Made by a program: the position numbers and the translations under genes. This document shows positions 1 through 11,720 of a stretch of DNA of 64,000 nucleotides, one piece after another (within the stretch, counting starts at the first letter, position 1; the number at the start of each line of letters is the position of its first letter). The DNA comes from Diphasiastrum complanatum (Eukaryota; Streptophyta; Lycopodiopsida; Lycopodiales; Lycopodiaceae): contig CM055097.1 of NCBI GenBank assembly GCA_029204225.1, forward strand, positions 684,001 to 748,000, in the 5' to 3' direction. The notes under the pieces are model-generated. The model was not told where the DNA came from, did no database searches, and saw only the letters and a program-made list of their open reading frames with translations.

Positions 1-14
1 ATACAAGGGAGAAT

Positions 15-76
15 TGCATAAGCACCTCACAACACCAAAAGTTAGAAGAGGAAATAAATTGCTAGAGAGAGAGAGA

Positions 77-130
<54 letters not shown>

Positions 131-381
131 AGAAAGAGAGAGAGAGGAGGGCGTGGGTCCTCCAAGTCTCTTGTCAGGCAAGCACGTCAAATACATGCAT
201 GGAAAGTCTAGGTTGTCAACCATAGACGTGAGCTACTTGGCCAAGTGGGTCACTTGCACTAATTTACTCAACTTACAAAAGGGGGGTCTCATGTATTTAA
301 TTTATAACATGCCCCATGAGTTATGTCTTACAACTTAATAGTGCTTAGCGGAAGGGGTAAAATAGGCATTACTCTTCAACA
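15..381 (-). repeat. 3' LTR of a short copia-type element
   Basis: This stretch is closely similar to 1751-2020 in the same orientation, so the two form the LTR pair of one minus-strand element. On the minus strand the LTR starts TGTTGAAGAG and ends in CA. Just inside it (minus strand) is the purine run AAGGAGAGG, a fitting polypurine tract. This copy is longer than its partner mainly because an (AG)n tract has expanded inside it. The outer edge is placed at a TG and is less certain than the inner edge. Confidence 0.65.
64..157. repeat. (AG)n microsatellite inside the LTR
   Basis: A purine microsatellite of nearly uninterrupted GA dinucleotides. The partner LTR has only a few GA units at the same place (about 1799-1808), so the tract expanded after insertion. 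Confidence 0.9.
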
Positions 382-1750
382 CCTCTCCTTAATGGCAATT
401 TTATTCAAGCTGACACCCAACAGAGTTCTGAATTTTTCAAACTTATCTTTACTAAGTGGTTTAGTAAAGATATCAGTCTATCTGGCCGTTGGTGTTGCAA
501 TACTAGCTCAATCTCCCCATTGCCCGTATGAAGTGCTGGTCCACCTCTATGTGCTTCGTCCGTGCATGATAGACTGGATTTCTCGCAAGCTGAATGCAGC
601 TTTGGTTATCACAATGCAACAATGTAGGTCTTACTTGAGCAATCTGCATTGTCCTCAAGTAGACATCGTAACCAAATAGCTTCACAGGCGGACCTTGTAG
701 TCGCCCTGTACTCAGCTTCGGTAGATGATAGGGCTATAGTAGGCTGCTTCTTGCTACACCAAGATATAGCCTCTGAACCTAGGCTAAAGCAATAGCTGTC
801 GTCGATCTCCTATTATCTCTATCACCTGCCCAATCAGAATCTGAATAACCTTCCAGTTGGAAGTCACCATCATCAGTGTATCCAATCCCATAAGTCATCA
901 TCCCTCTCACATATTGTAGGATCCGCTTGGGCTACCTTCCAATGTGCTTCGGTAGGCTTACTCATGAATTGACTTGCGATCCCAACCACATAAGCAATAT
1001 CTGGCCTGGTGGTAGTAAGGTAAATCAGGCTGGCCCACCAATTCGACAATAGAGAGTTCATCTACAAATGCTGGACCATCATCTCTTGATGGCTTGTTGC
1101 TTGCATCCATGGGTGTGCTAATTGGTTTGCTTTCTTGCATGTTAAACCTCTTCAATAATTTTTGTGCATACTTTGCGTGAGAGATAAAAAAGCAACGCTC
1201 CCTTTCCAAATCTCAACTCCTACCCTACTTGGTGATTGCTTAATGGTGAATGCTTGATGTTGCATATCTGATTCTTGACCAAACCTATAACTTGCACCTG
1301 CTGCTCCAAGCTTTGCTTTAAGTTCTTTCCTTTGCCTTTGTCTTTCTTCTGAAAGTTCTGCTTCTTCTTAGAAGCAAATGCAATGTCTTGGATTATCTTC
1401 CCTTTCAGAAAGATTCTTTCTTCTCATCTCATATTGTACAAGAAGACCCACATATCTCCCCAAAGGTCGGGAGTTTCTTTCTAGTAGAACAGAAACTCAC
1501 ATAGTCTTGATATGTTGAATATCAAGCTATTCAAAACTGTGGGGGACAATACTCCTGTCACTTACTGTCTCTCCAACTGAAGCAAGTTGGTCCATAAGGT
1601 CCTTGACCTTTGTGATGTGATCCAAATTGTTTGCACCTGCTTCCATCTTGAGAGTATGTACATGTTTTGCAAATACACAAACCTGGCTAAATCCACTGTT
1701 TTTAAACATAGACTTCAAAATATTTCAATCCTCCACTGCATTCTTTGCAT
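382..1750 (-). mobile_element. Copia internal region, internally deleted (gag, RT end, RNase H)
   Basis: Read on the minus strand, the order is a gag piece (1527-1718, with DQLASVGETVSD), a lysine-rich gag tail (about 1300-1480, KKKQNFQKKDKGKGK), the C-terminal part of reverse transcriptase (958-1209 and 873-1061, with KYAQKLLKRFNM and SLIYLTTTRPDIAYVVG), then RNase H (503-685, with [15 protein letters not shown] and ARTKHIEVD). This is the Ty1/copia order, but protease, integrase and most of RT are absent, so a large internal deletion joined gag to the end of RT. Several frames are needed. It cannot encode active proteins; in trans mobilisation is possible only in principle. The usual iMet primer site is not evident at the 5' LTR junction. 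Confidence 0.75.
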
Positions 1751-2020
1751 TGCAAAGAACCCTCACACACCAAAAGTTAGAAGAGGAAGTGAATTGCTAG
1801 AGAGAGAGGTCCCTTGTGAGGCAAGCACCTCAAATACATGCATGGAAAGTCTAGGGGTCACCCATAGGAGTGAGCTACTTGGCCAAGTGGGCAAAATTTT
1901 ACTCAACTTACAAAAGGGGGTCCTCATGTATTTAATTTATAGCATGCCCCATGAGTTATGTACAACTTACAACTTAATAGTGCTTAGCCAAAGGGATAAA
2001 ATAGGCATTACTCTTCAACA
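1751..2020 (-). repeat. 5' LTR of the short copia-type element
   Basis: Partner of the repeat at 15-381, with shared blocks such as ATTTAATTTATA, CATGCCCCATGAGTTATG and GGCATTACTCTTCAACA. The right edge is sharp (CTTCAACA, which is TGTTGAAG on the minus strand). No matching 5-bp target duplication is seen on the two outer sides, so the element may have recombined or the outer left edge is misplaced. Confidence 0.65.
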
Positions 2021-2099
2021 ATGCCTGCTTATAGCATGAAAGATTGCAAGGCTTTGAGCTAATTTGTTTGTCACACTTGAAAAGAGGAATGTCTTTAGA

Positions 2100-3560
2100 T
2101 CTGATGATTTTGAGCTCCACCAATAGCCTTTTGATCCACAAGATTTCCTTTGTAGTGGATGTTAGTGCCTTGTACTAGGCCTCAGGTGTGAAGAGAGAGA
2201 CATGATTTCTTGCTTCTTTGAGAGCCATGAGATGCCTCTTTCTCCAATGAATATTGCATGTGCACTTATTGATCTTCTATCCACCTTGTCTCCAACAAAG
2301 TCTAAATATGAAAAACCAAGCAAATCAATGTGATCACCTCTACAATATGCCAAAATCTAGTGTGCTATAAATGTATCTAAGTACCCTTTTGGCAAGCTTC
2401 CAATGATAAATTAAGGAATATTGCATAAATTGGCTTAATCTAATAGCTTAGATTTGGTCTAGATATGGTAAGCCAAAGCAAAGAGCCTATGAGATTCTCA
2501 TAGAGAGTGATGTCCTTGAAGGATCTTTTATCATCTCCACTAGGATCTCTTACATGGTGTTCCATTGGAGTTTCTACTTTTTTGCATATATCCATAGTGA
2601 ATGTTTTAAGAATTGAAGTATCTTACTTGGATTGACAAAAGCTATAATTGCAAGTTCTAACTACTTCAATACCAAAAATATAGTGCAAGGAGCCCAGATC
2701 TTGTATTTTGAACTCTTTACACAATGCCATCTTGGTTTCATCAATTAGATCAACATTGTTTCACAAAAAATGATATAATCTACATGTGTTGAGAGAATAA
2801 CTATATCACCATCATAGAATCTAAAGTACAATGAAGGATCTAAGTCAGTTAGAGTGAATCCAAGTGAGATGAGAATAGAATTCAATCGATCATGTCATGA
2901 TCTTGGTGCTTGCTTCAAGCCATACAAGAATTTCTTGAGTAGGCATACTTTGTCTTTAAATCCGAGTTTGATGAAGCCCTTGGGTTGTTCCATGTAAATC
3001 TCCTTCTCAAGATAGCCATAAGAATGCATTAGACACATCCATCTGAAAAAGCCTCCAATTAAAGTGTGAGGATAAGGCAATCAAGATTCTTATTGTAGTC
3101 ATCTTAGCCACGCGTGCAAAGGTCTCTTCCAAACCTTTGATTTGTGCATAGCCTTTTGCACATAGCCAAACCTCGATCTTGTTGATTGATTCATCTTGAT
3201 TATATTTGGTTCTTAAAAGCCATTTACAACCAGTTGCTTTCTTGTTAGATTGGAAGATCAATTGCCAAGTATAATTTTCAATTAATGTATTGTATTCTAA
3301 GAAGGTTCTTCAAGGAAGTTTAGAATTTTGACAAGTGTACGATTTTATGTTCAGCCACTCCATTCAACTGTGGAGAATAGCTGGTGGTATACTACATAAG
3401 AATGCTATGAGTTTTGTTGTGATCTTTAAATTCAGTCGAAATGAATTCGCCTCCATTATCAGTCAGAGTTGCCTTGATTTTCTTGGAAGTTTGATTCTTA
3501 GCTCAAATTCAAAAAATAGAAGTGATAAGCTATTTATACTAAGCAAATGTGGCTAGTCCA
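2100..3560 (-). pseudogene. Broken copia pol (integrase, RT, RNase H)
   Basis: On the minus strand the integrase core lies at about 3340-3530 (TDNGGEFISTEFK, then SPQLNGVAEHK, with a stop between). It is followed by the RT start (3007-3261: KWLLRTKYN, LCAKGYAQIKG, ALSSHFNWRLFQMDV), the next RT part (2895-3080: EKEIYMEQPKGFI, KVCLLKKFLYGLKQAP), and an RNase H piece (2162-2353: GISWLSKKQEIMSLSS). The order IN-RT-RH is diagnostic of Ty1/copia. Stops and frame changes separate all parts. The RT segment is closely related to the plus-strand fragment at 4190-4800, so the two are probably members of one family inserted in opposite directions. Confidence 0.8.
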
Positions 3561-3599
3561 GTAGGACAACTAATTAGGTCGTTGATCTTAATGACCAGT

Positions 3600-4080
3600 T
3601 GGCCATAGTGAGCTGGCATCCATCCAGTTAGTACTTCTTGGAAATTTTACTTGTGGAATCCAACTGTGAGCGATTTTCGTGTATTTTTGCAGACTGTGTA
3701 GAAACATGCATAAAAACTGCAGAAGTGGATAATAAGTGGATGAAGATTAAAAGATTGATTAGTCGATGATCAGGAGAATAATCCAATACTTATTGCATTC
3801 AGTATCATGTTAGAATGTATGCTTCTTTGTAGTCATTTGTAACTGATAAATCTCTTATTGTTTCGTCTGATTTGTTGAAACACTTCAATGCTGCAATATT
3901 CTATACATCACTTCGCACTCTGAAATTGTTTGGCTACGAAATCACTTTAGTACTCATGATTTCAAAGTTAGTTGCTAAAAGATTGAACATGACTTCTGTC
4001 ATTATAGCTTTGTTCAATTATTGATAGGCGTAGTCATGTACTAGGAAAGAAGGCTCATTTTGTTTGCGTTCGATAGTTCA
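3600..4080. repeat. Copia LTR fragments, same family as 62972-63680
   Basis: Two parts are recognisable. Positions 3636-3665 match 63634-63665 directly (CATCCATCCAGTTAGTACTT). Positions about 3880-4070 match the reverse complement of about 63060-63210 (TGATTTCAAAGTTAGTT and ATAGGC with GTAGTCATG). The fragments thus represent both orientations of one LTR family, consistent with two abutting insertions. Boundaries are approximate. Confidence 0.5.
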
Positions 4081-4189
4081 TCCATAGACTTCTACTTATT
4101 GAATTGTTATTCCTTCTTCCAACACTATCTACTAACAAGATTGTGTTGAGTAAAGATGTGATTTTCCATTAAAGAAAATTCTTAAAGCT

Positions 4190-4800
4190 TGATGAGGATG
4201 AGGGTGCTCAAATTGATGAGGACAAGGGTGCTCAAATTGATGTTGGATCCATGAAGCTACCTATTCTTCAAGAGGATGCTAGAGAGGCCCCTTGAGGAGG
4301 AAATTTCTCAATCCAAGACTCCAAGAAGATCTTCAAGGGACAAGACTGAGCCACTTAGGCTCACATACATTGACAAAGGGAAGCAAGCTGAGCTGGGTAA
4401 CATTGTCATGCACTTTTCATCTCCTTTAATGAGACTTCTTGTGTAAAAGATGCATTAGAATCAAAGGTTTGGCATGAGGCAATGTCTTTGGAGTTTGATG
4501 CTTTGATTTCAAATCGTACTTGGGAGTTGGTTGATCTTTCACCTAACAAGCAATTGGTTGTAAATGGGTGTTTAGAGTCAAATATGATCATGATGGTTCT
4601 ATCAACAAATGGAAAGTAGGCTTTGTGCAAAGGGACAAGCTCAAGTCAAAATTCTAGATTATGATGAAACCTTTGCTCCTGTGGCAATGACTACCATCAA
4701 GATTTTTATTGCCTTGTCATCTTATTTCAATTGGTTTATGTACCAAATGGATGTGACTAAAGCTTTTTTCAATGGCTATCTTGAGGAGGAGATCTTGTGG
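4190..4800 (+). pseudogene. Broken copia RT fragment, plus strand
   Basis: Several frames give an RT N-terminal region: a linker with SRDKTEPLRLTYIDKGKQ at about 4335, then the RT start around 4480-4600 interrupted by stops, then an open stretch with LCAKGQAQVKILDYDETFAP, ALSSYFNWFMYQMDV and TKAFFNGYLEEEI ending near 4793. The family normally continues with MEQPKGF, but here the reading becomes unrelated, so the fragment is truncated at about 4800. Confidence 0.75.
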
Positions 4801-5078
4801 GTAGCTTATTGGAAGGTGATACAAAACTTGGACGTATTCTTGTCCCAAGTACTATAAGCCATGGTGATGAATTCCATATTTATTTTATTAGAAAAGGCAC
4901 GCTCGTGGATCCCCATTGCGGTGAGCAATCAGCAAGATTCATCCATTCAACCACCCTGCTTGTGCTAAGAAATGCCATGATGTCCATTGCAGATGGAACA
5001 TCATGTTCAACAATAAAGCGAGGTGAATTAATGGTATCACTAGAAGACATGATGGACAAAGGTAGAAACTGGAAGTAA
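4797..5078 (+). other. Unrecognised 93-codon open frame after the RT break
   Basis: An open plus frame with no family I recognise begins exactly where the copia RT similarity ends. It contains ILVPSTISHGDEFHIYFIRK and later SIADGTSCSTIKRGELMV. It may be part of another repeat joined at the break or chance reading. No promoter or neighbouring exon was identified. Confidence 0.2.
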
Positions 5079-5079
5079 A

Positions 5080-5520
5080 ATAGACTTAAGAGTGTATCAG
5101 AAAGCTTGTATGAAAGTTTGGGAAAGTTCGGGCACGGGAAAAATTTGCAAGAGCTTCGCTAGCACAAGTGAGAAATTAAATCGAATTCAATTTTTTTATA
5201 GGCTAATTTGGAGGGTCCATTAGACTAAGTACTAGTTTGGCACATCAGTTCTACACAAAAATTTGTAGGCATCTTTAATACTGTAAAAATAGCTTCCAAA
5301 ATTCTTGGCGAAGGTTCCTGACCAATGATGTAGCTAGGCGAAGGTTTTGAAGGTTTGCAACTCTCGCCTAAGAGCATCCTTTGCCTAGGTATTGCATTTA
5401 ATAAAATTTTTTAGGATCTAAACCTATGTCCAACCTAATTTTGAAATTTTGAATCCATCTATCATGTCGGTGAAGGTTCATAATGATGGTAGCATGCTCG
5501 ACGAAGGTTCCCAAAGTGGT
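5080..5520. other. Non-coding spacer, probable repeat debris
   Basis: No frame is convincing. Short phrases such as GGCGAAGGTT and GAAGGTTTTGAAGG recur, in a style like the GAAGGT/CTTCGC-rich DNA at 59.5-60.8 kb, so this is probably non-coding repeat DNA. Confidence 0.35.
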
Positions 5521-5524
5521 AGGC

Positions 5525-5715
5525 TTCTGAGATTTTTCATTCCTATACGCCTTACAACACAAAGAAGTATGTTCATCTTGGTGATGATAGCACTCACACT
5601 ATCGAGGTGAATGTACTATAAGATTGAGGTTCCACCATGATCAATTCAAACTACTGTCAAAAGTCTTGTATGTTCCTAAACTCTCTACAAATATGTTATC
5701 AGTAAGTAGAATTAC
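5525..5715 (+). pseudogene. Copia protease-region fragment, plus strand
   Basis: The DNA is closely similar to the reverse complement of about 61640-61850, the region just after the protease DSG motif of the minus-strand copia element there. Shared phrases include TTTTTCATTCCTATACGCC and AAGTATGTTCATCTTGGTG. Frameshifts prevent a continuous protein here. It is probably part of the same plus-strand insertion as the RT fragment at 4190-4800, with the middle lost or rearranged. Confidence 0.6.
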
Positions 5716-5719
5716 AGAT

Positions 5720-5920
5720 TTAGATCATAAGGTGGATTTTGAGCCTGATTGATGCAGAATTATCGATAGGAGTAATAAGATCCTTGCACTGCAAGATAAG
5801 CTTCGCCCAACTCAATATAGATAAATCTTAAGTAGATGTATGGTTTGGCAACTTGACAAAAGTTCCTATCTTTGTTTGTTCAATATCTGACTCAAAAAGT
5901 GATTTTTTAAGTCATTTTTC
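5720..5920. other. AT-rich spacer, nothing recognised
   Basis: No frame, repeat or signal is convincing in this short interval between the copia fragment and the gypsy remnant. Confidence 0.3.
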
Positions 5921-5921
5921 A

Positions 5922-6716
5922 TCAAAATTTGATTTCTGAAAATAATTTCCTTCCTCTTTTTCTTATCTGGTGACTTTTTTGACTTTTGCTCATCCTTTTT
6001 TTTTTTGATACTATCTTTTCCAAAAAAAGAATCAACAAGTAGTGTAAAACAACAAATTGTAAAACAGCAAAAGTAAAATTGAGGAGATCTTCAATCGGGG
6101 TGGTAGATTTGGCTGCCAATCAAAGGGATTAACCTTTGGTTTGCATTTAGCTCTCTTACAAGAAGACAATGACTTCTCATAATTCTGACTTGAAGAGTCA
6201 TCCTTGACCTTCTCTTTTCCTTTATCCAATAAAAGTGGTACATTTTTAGGAACAGTTTCTTGTGGTGATCTTTCTCATTTCAGGACCATATTATAATATT
6301 GCTTAGCTTGTTTCTTCGTCATTGGTCCTACGGTCTTTCCTTTATTCAATATAACTGCTTTCGGCGACTTTATTGTCGGTTCATCTGGAATCTTTCGAAC
6401 TCCAAACCTTGTAGGATCCATGTGATCTAAAATCTGCTCATCTGTAAGTTTTGCATTCTCATCATAAGACAGGGCATGACTAACATGAATGAGTTCATCT
6501 CCAAGAGGATCTAGAATTGGATCGGTTGATATCCAAGCTACATTCATCATATTCACTGGGAATGTGCAGTGTATCCAAAGTTCGATAAGGTAAAGGAATC
6601 TCGCTCAACTTTGATTGATCATCACGTTGACACATATAGCCTGTTGTACAATCCATTATTGCAAGAGCTTGATTCCAATTAACAATAACTGTTTGAGAGT
6701 CATAATCAACTCCCAA
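5922..6716 (-). pseudogene. Gypsy pol linker fragment (between protease and RT)
   Basis: Minus-strand pieces at 6495-6716 (VNWNQALAIMDCTTGYMCQ, KLSEIPLPYRTLDTLHIP), 6275-6556 (NVAWISTD, PMTKKQAKQYYNMVL) and 6032-6229 (FDWQPNLPPRLKISS) resemble 25562-26020 of the minus-strand gypsy element: compare INWIHSLATIDCMNADYCAQ and LNVAWLPTDESK. Both therefore appear to be the poorly conserved pol linker of one gypsy family. The fragment has two frame changes and no catalytic domain. Confidence 0.6.
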
Positions 6717-6719
6717 AGT

Positions 6720-9522
6720 TATTACTTGTCAATCATAGTGTTAGCCGATATTTTCGCACGGAAAATCGGACTAATATTGAGGTTTAAGTTTGCAATAATT
6801 GAAAAAATCAGCATGTAAAACCCGGTTATTAGAGAAAAATCGGCACAAATTTGCCTTTGAATTGGGTCCCAGCCCGTCCTAAAGTGGCTAGACACAGTTT
6901 AAAAGTAAGAAACTGTCTTTCAAAAAAATCGTCAAAAATATTTTGTGGTCAAGTTTTGTAAGACCGAGCCAAAAGTGCCGGTCCACCTAGAATTGGGTCC
7001 CAGCCTGCCCTAAATGAGGCTAGAGCAGATTTTGTGGTCTTAGAAATGGCCGGTAAATATTTTACGACTTTTCAAAAAAATGGCCAGTTGTAAAAAAAAT
7101 AGCCGGTATGACCGTGCTAAAATCTCACCATGTACTGAGTCCATTTTTACTAATATATGATCACTCAATGTATTTTTCAGGGAAACCGTGTTGTCGTGGG
7201 AGCCCTAGTCATGAATGCCAAAAAAGTCAACCCTAGTCAAGGAGCCATCAAAGAAAAATATTTATCGGGCTAAATCCAAGCTGTGAATTGTGGGCAATAC
7301 TTAAAATTAGGCAAATCACGGGAAATGGGCAAAGTACGCAAATCAGTCGGTAATCCCAAGAAACCAAAAACCAAAAGTCGGGTTGTGCATACTACAAGGA
7401 AAATCAAATGAAAAGCCAAGAAAAATGGAGGACCGAGGGAAATAGAGGACACCTAACAAGAGAGAGAAAGGTTGGCAAGAGTCTTCAACAACCTTTTGGA
7501 TCATAAATGCAAGAAGGCCTTAGAGGCTAGCAAAGTTTGGTGGATACCTCCTCTAGCTATTGACAAAAGAAGCATCTTGGCTAGTTTTGGAAAGGGGCCT
7601 TAAATGGCACCAACCCCTACACCCTCAAGGAGGCCACTTGATGTACTTGCCAATGGGGATTGGACAAATGGAAAGAAGGCTAGAAGGGCATGAAAATTGG
7701 CAAAGCCTCATTTTGAAGGGGGACACTTGGGATTTACTATAAAAGGAGGCCACTCTTTGTGTTAAGATATAGTTGGATATAGTTGGCTAATGATTTGATA
7801 GTTTGAGGTGATAGTTGGATAATGAGATGATGTTGATAGTTTCTAAGTTGAGAGTGGAGAGTTTGATGTGATAGTTTAGATGTGATGTTGGTTGAGAGTC
7901 TTTTTGAGGAGAACTTGCTTGCTTGAGGATGCTTGGAAGTTAGTTCCATTTTGATGTTAGTGATTGTGGATGTTGTTGCTCCATGATAGAGTCCGCTATG
8001 GGAGTTGGTGGTTATTGCTTGAATCTCATCTCTAGTAGGAGTGCATCATGGAGTGTTTGATTTTGCATTGAGAAAAGAAGTGAGTACTTGGTGTGCATAC
8101 CTTTTGAGTGCATTGAGTGGGTAACATCGGAGTTGGAGTGATTGCTTATATGATCTGGTTGTGCATGGTAAGAAAGAAGTCTTTTGATTGATGATTGATT
8201 GAGGGATACTAAGGATTTGCTAATGGTTGAATGATGGAAGTAGGTTGATGGTGTTTGATTCTTGTAGTTGGATGATGGTGGATGAAAATTTAGTAATGCT
8301 TGCTTCCTACTTGGTTAGTTGATTGAAGAGTCATTATTGGGTGATTAGGCTATTATTTCTCGCTTGGCTGGACTCTTGTTAGGATTCTTGTTTCAAGAGA
8401 GTCATGACATTGGTTTTTGTGAACGAAATTGAACGTGTTGGTTTGTTTGAGAAGAAAAGGGTGTGAGGGAGTGAGTTTATCGGTAAATACTCAGAGAGGC
8501 TTGTTGAGTTCTGATGTGAAGAAGGAGAGTAATGTGATGATAACTCATTTTTGTAGCTGTGTGAGCACCACTAGTACATTTACTCAATCAAACAATGAGA
8601 CAGAGACGACAAGCGATGAAAGGAAACACTGTTGGCCTCTGATCGCTACTCATAATATGCAAAGGACCTGTCAAGCACTGTACCCTCGTTGCACCTGCGA
8701 TCCACCTGCCTCACCTACGGTTGCTCGCTGCCTCATCAACTGCCATTGCCATCTGCCTGTGTAGCCTCTGTAACTCCTCGCTACCTGTCCGTGGCTGCAC
8801 ACCTGCCTACTGGATCTGCGGCCTACTGTGAAGAGAACCTGCGGCTTGGGAACCATCAAGAATCAGAGATTCTAAAGTTCTGATCGCTGCCTACTGCTGG
8901 TTGAAGCTGGTTCTGCCTTGACTGACCTGTCTAAATCGTTTTCCTGGGGATAGGACAGTAACCAATTACTTGATACTACGTGATTTCTAGCATTAGTCAC
9001 TCTGTGCTAAAATCTCCGTTATTACACTATTTGAAGTTTCCAAGTTGAAATCATTTTGTGACTCTATTATGGAAAGTGTTAATTGGGCCCGACCTCTGTG
9101 AAACACCAGAGCTGGTAGTCCGCCGGAAACAACTGAAATACACTGTCACGGTTAAGTCGCAAAGTAAGCACACCATTTCCGGTACTGTCTAGCAAAATAC
9201 CTAGATCCGAAATCTGGGAAACGCTACCGTCCAGTGAATAGGATGGCACGCATAATGTACTCACCACATTTCACTTGACCTACCCCACTTAGGAAAACAG
9301 TGTTTAGGGTGTCCAATAAGAACTGAACAATTTCAATGGATATACCCTTAACAGTCCTAGGACTTTAGTAGACACCTAACCTAATGTCAAAGGAGGGGTC
9401 TAGAATTGAGATAATAAAAACAATGAGTTGGACCCCGTATGATGGGAGAAGAGGGTTAGTTCCAACCTGCGCGTAGTGACATCTGTGACGGAACCAACCC
9501 CTCGTCCGAAAAACCCCTAACA
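6720..9522 (+). repeat. Probable 5' LTR/leader region of the plus-strand gypsy element
   Basis: There is no convincing gene in this 2.8 kb. A TATA-like box (CTATAAAAGGAGGCC) is at 7738-7752, followed by repetitive GATAGTTGGAT-type sequence from about 7770 to 8300. The segment ends in CCCTAACA, directly before a primer-binding-like sequence at 9523, which is how an LTR should end. No second copy of the LTR could be matched after 14787, so the LTR limits are inferred and part of this span may be other repeats. Confidence 0.4.
7738..7752 (+). promoter_or_regulatory. TATA-like box of the presumed LTR
   Basis: The sequence CTATAAAAGGAGGCC is a good TATA context in the plus orientation, matching the gypsy element downstream. 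Confidence 0.35.
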
Positions 9523-9540
9523 TTGGTGTGTCTGCCGGGA
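9523..9540 (+). promoter_or_regulatory. Candidate primer binding site of the gypsy element
   Basis: TTGGTGTGTCTGCCGGGA directly follows CCCTAACA, an LTR-like CA end. The form (TGG, then a GC-rich run just after an LTR end) suits a tRNA primer site, but I could not assign the tRNA with certainty. Confidence 0.45.
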
Positions 9541-10445
9541 GTTACCTGATAAGAGATATTGCTTGAAGGGTAGTCATACTACCAGTGGCCTACAAATTTC
9601 ATACGTCTCAGATTGCATATGTTGTGAACAATTCTACTGTTTAGACTGTCAACCGCAAGATAGCTTAGTTGTGCAAGCTACTAGTGCACACGTTGTTTTT
9701 AGAAAACCGATATCAAGTATCACAGGTTGAAGTGGTTACCATCACACAGTGATGTGTGTTGATCCCACACCTAGAACATACGTTATGAGTTCACAATCCA
9801 ACCCTAGCTACATGTGATCCGACTTCGCCAAGGCCATTCTATTTCCAACAGTTTGGAATACAGTTTGGACTAGAGTACATACAATTTTCACCAGCAGGGA
9901 GTTTAGGCTGTGATGCCAAGTACTACTAGAAATCTTTCATAGAGTGATGGGACAGGTCAGAGAATGGGGTTTCATATGAAGCCTAGGGTGAAAGTGAAAA
10001 TCAGAGCCCTGAGTTGAAAGTCATTACCCTACGACCCACCAACCCTAGCATCCCGTAGAGACGACACCTGGTACAAAGAACCAAGAAAAACTGTACATGT
10101 GTATGGTTGGATTAGGATTGAGCAGAAAAACGACCAAGTAGAGTTAGTTAGGTCGTATGCAGTATTAGTGGACGAAGGATGGATGACCTATGAGATAACG
10201 TGGGAAAATCACAAAACGCATGTGCAACGACAGTTGATTGCTATCCGTAAGTAAGAAACCTATTATGCAGCAATCATTAGTGTCACCCTAGACGAGACAT
10301 CATAGGTATACCAAGGAAACCTAGGTCTAAGGGAGCACCGCACAGAGAGACTTCAAATCCCCAGAGAGAGCGTTTAGGGCTTAGAAGAAGCCATCGTGGG
10401 TTTCTTGTCCCACCAGTCTTAAATGATGAGTCTCACCCACCTATA
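9541..10445 (+). other. Gypsy untranslated leader
   Basis: The interval between the candidate primer site and the gag start has no long frame. A leader of this length is common in plant gypsy elements. It ends just before the gag ATG at 10446. Confidence 0.4.
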
Positions 10446-11720
10446 ATGGACTTGGATGATACGTTGGAACCTATAGAAGAACTACCAGAACTTGAGCCAA
10501 CCGACACTACAGAACCACCGTTAGTGAACGTAACACCTGCTGCTACAGAACCTGTTGCCAACAGAATGGCACGACGTTTGACTGAACCAATCTTAGTACC
10601 CCCGGAGACAGGAGGACTACCCAAGCTTAGGGGATCCACTCCTGAGTTTCATGGAGCACCATATGAAAGTGCCAAAGAGCATATTGATGCTTTTTGGACC
10701 ACCTGCTTTACCAGTGCCATCACAAACCCACATCATGAAATGATGTTTTTCGCCATCACTTTATCTGGAACGGCTAGGCACTGGTATCATAGTCTGCAGA
10801 GAGGCTCAATTCACACCGTTGAGGAGTTCCATAGACTGTTTCTAATTGAGTATGCTCCCCACCGAACGGCTGATGGCCTACTGTTCACACTAACTTCCCT
10901 ACAACAAGGAAGTAACGAAACCATCCGACAATATTGGCATCGTTTGACAGAGTTGTCACGCCAAGTGGAACCCACTGTGTTACTACCACCCCTATTACTA
11001 CTGCGAGGGCTCAAGAATGACATACAAATGATTGTACATCAGAGTAACCCCCAGACATTGGCTGAGGCAGTAGAGAAGGCAATCATGGTAGAAGACACAC
11101 AGATTGTGGTTGCCCACGCATCCCACCTATTGCAAGCAGTGAACAGCTTGAACCTAAGTCCAGAAATGTGGAGAGGAGGCCCAATCATAGCTATAGGAGC
11201 ACACCCCATAGTGGAACCCCGTCAAATACAGGCTATTGGACCTCGACAAGGCAGAAACATGCAAACACAAGATGCACGAAGGCTCCAGGCATAGATGCTC
11301 GATAGAGGCTATGAGAGCACAGGCTCTAACGCAGAACTAGGCAATATGTGAGCTATGCTAAAGGGATACATGGACATGATGAGTGAGAATATGCAGACCT
11401 TAGCAGTAGATGTAAATTTTCTCAAACGGCACCAAAATTTGTTGGGTCAAAGACACCCCATAGAAGGACCGAATCCCTTAGTGTGTAGACACTGTAGAGG
11501 GAATCATTTAAATCGAAATTGTCCCAACCAAGTGTGTGGGTACTGCAAGAGGCCTGGACACTTGGAGGATAGATGCTGGGTACGTAGAGACACATTAAAC
11601 ACTGGGAATAGGACAGAACGGCGGGGCCATCAAGGCCACCTCAATACATACAACGGGAACCCAGGATTAGCGAGGTGGATAAAGGGAAGGCATGCAAGGA
11701 AGATGACCGACCACCCATGA
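10446..11720 (+). pseudogene. Gypsy gag with two zinc knuckles, two nonsense codons
   Basis: The first segment (10446-11294, 282 aa) has an acidic, proline-rich N-terminus and the retrotransposon gag core: PEFHGAPYESAKEHIDAFW, ITLSGTARHWYHSLQRG, TVEEFHRLFLIEYAP, then TLAEAVEKAIMVEDTQ. The same frame continues through TAG (11292) and TGA (11349) to 11720. This second part carries two zinc knuckles, CRHCRGNHLNRNC (one residue short of the standard spacing) and CGYCKRPGHLEDRC (standard CCHC). Gag packages element RNA in cytoplasmic particles. The protease frame begins within a 1-nt-type shift near 11675-11720. The two stops make this copy defective. Confidence 0.85.

Noticed and set aside
90-338. 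Glu/Arg-repeat ORFs over the AG microsatellite (also Ser/Leu repeats at 47680-48068)
   Set aside because: Low-complexity translation of a dinucleotide repeat.
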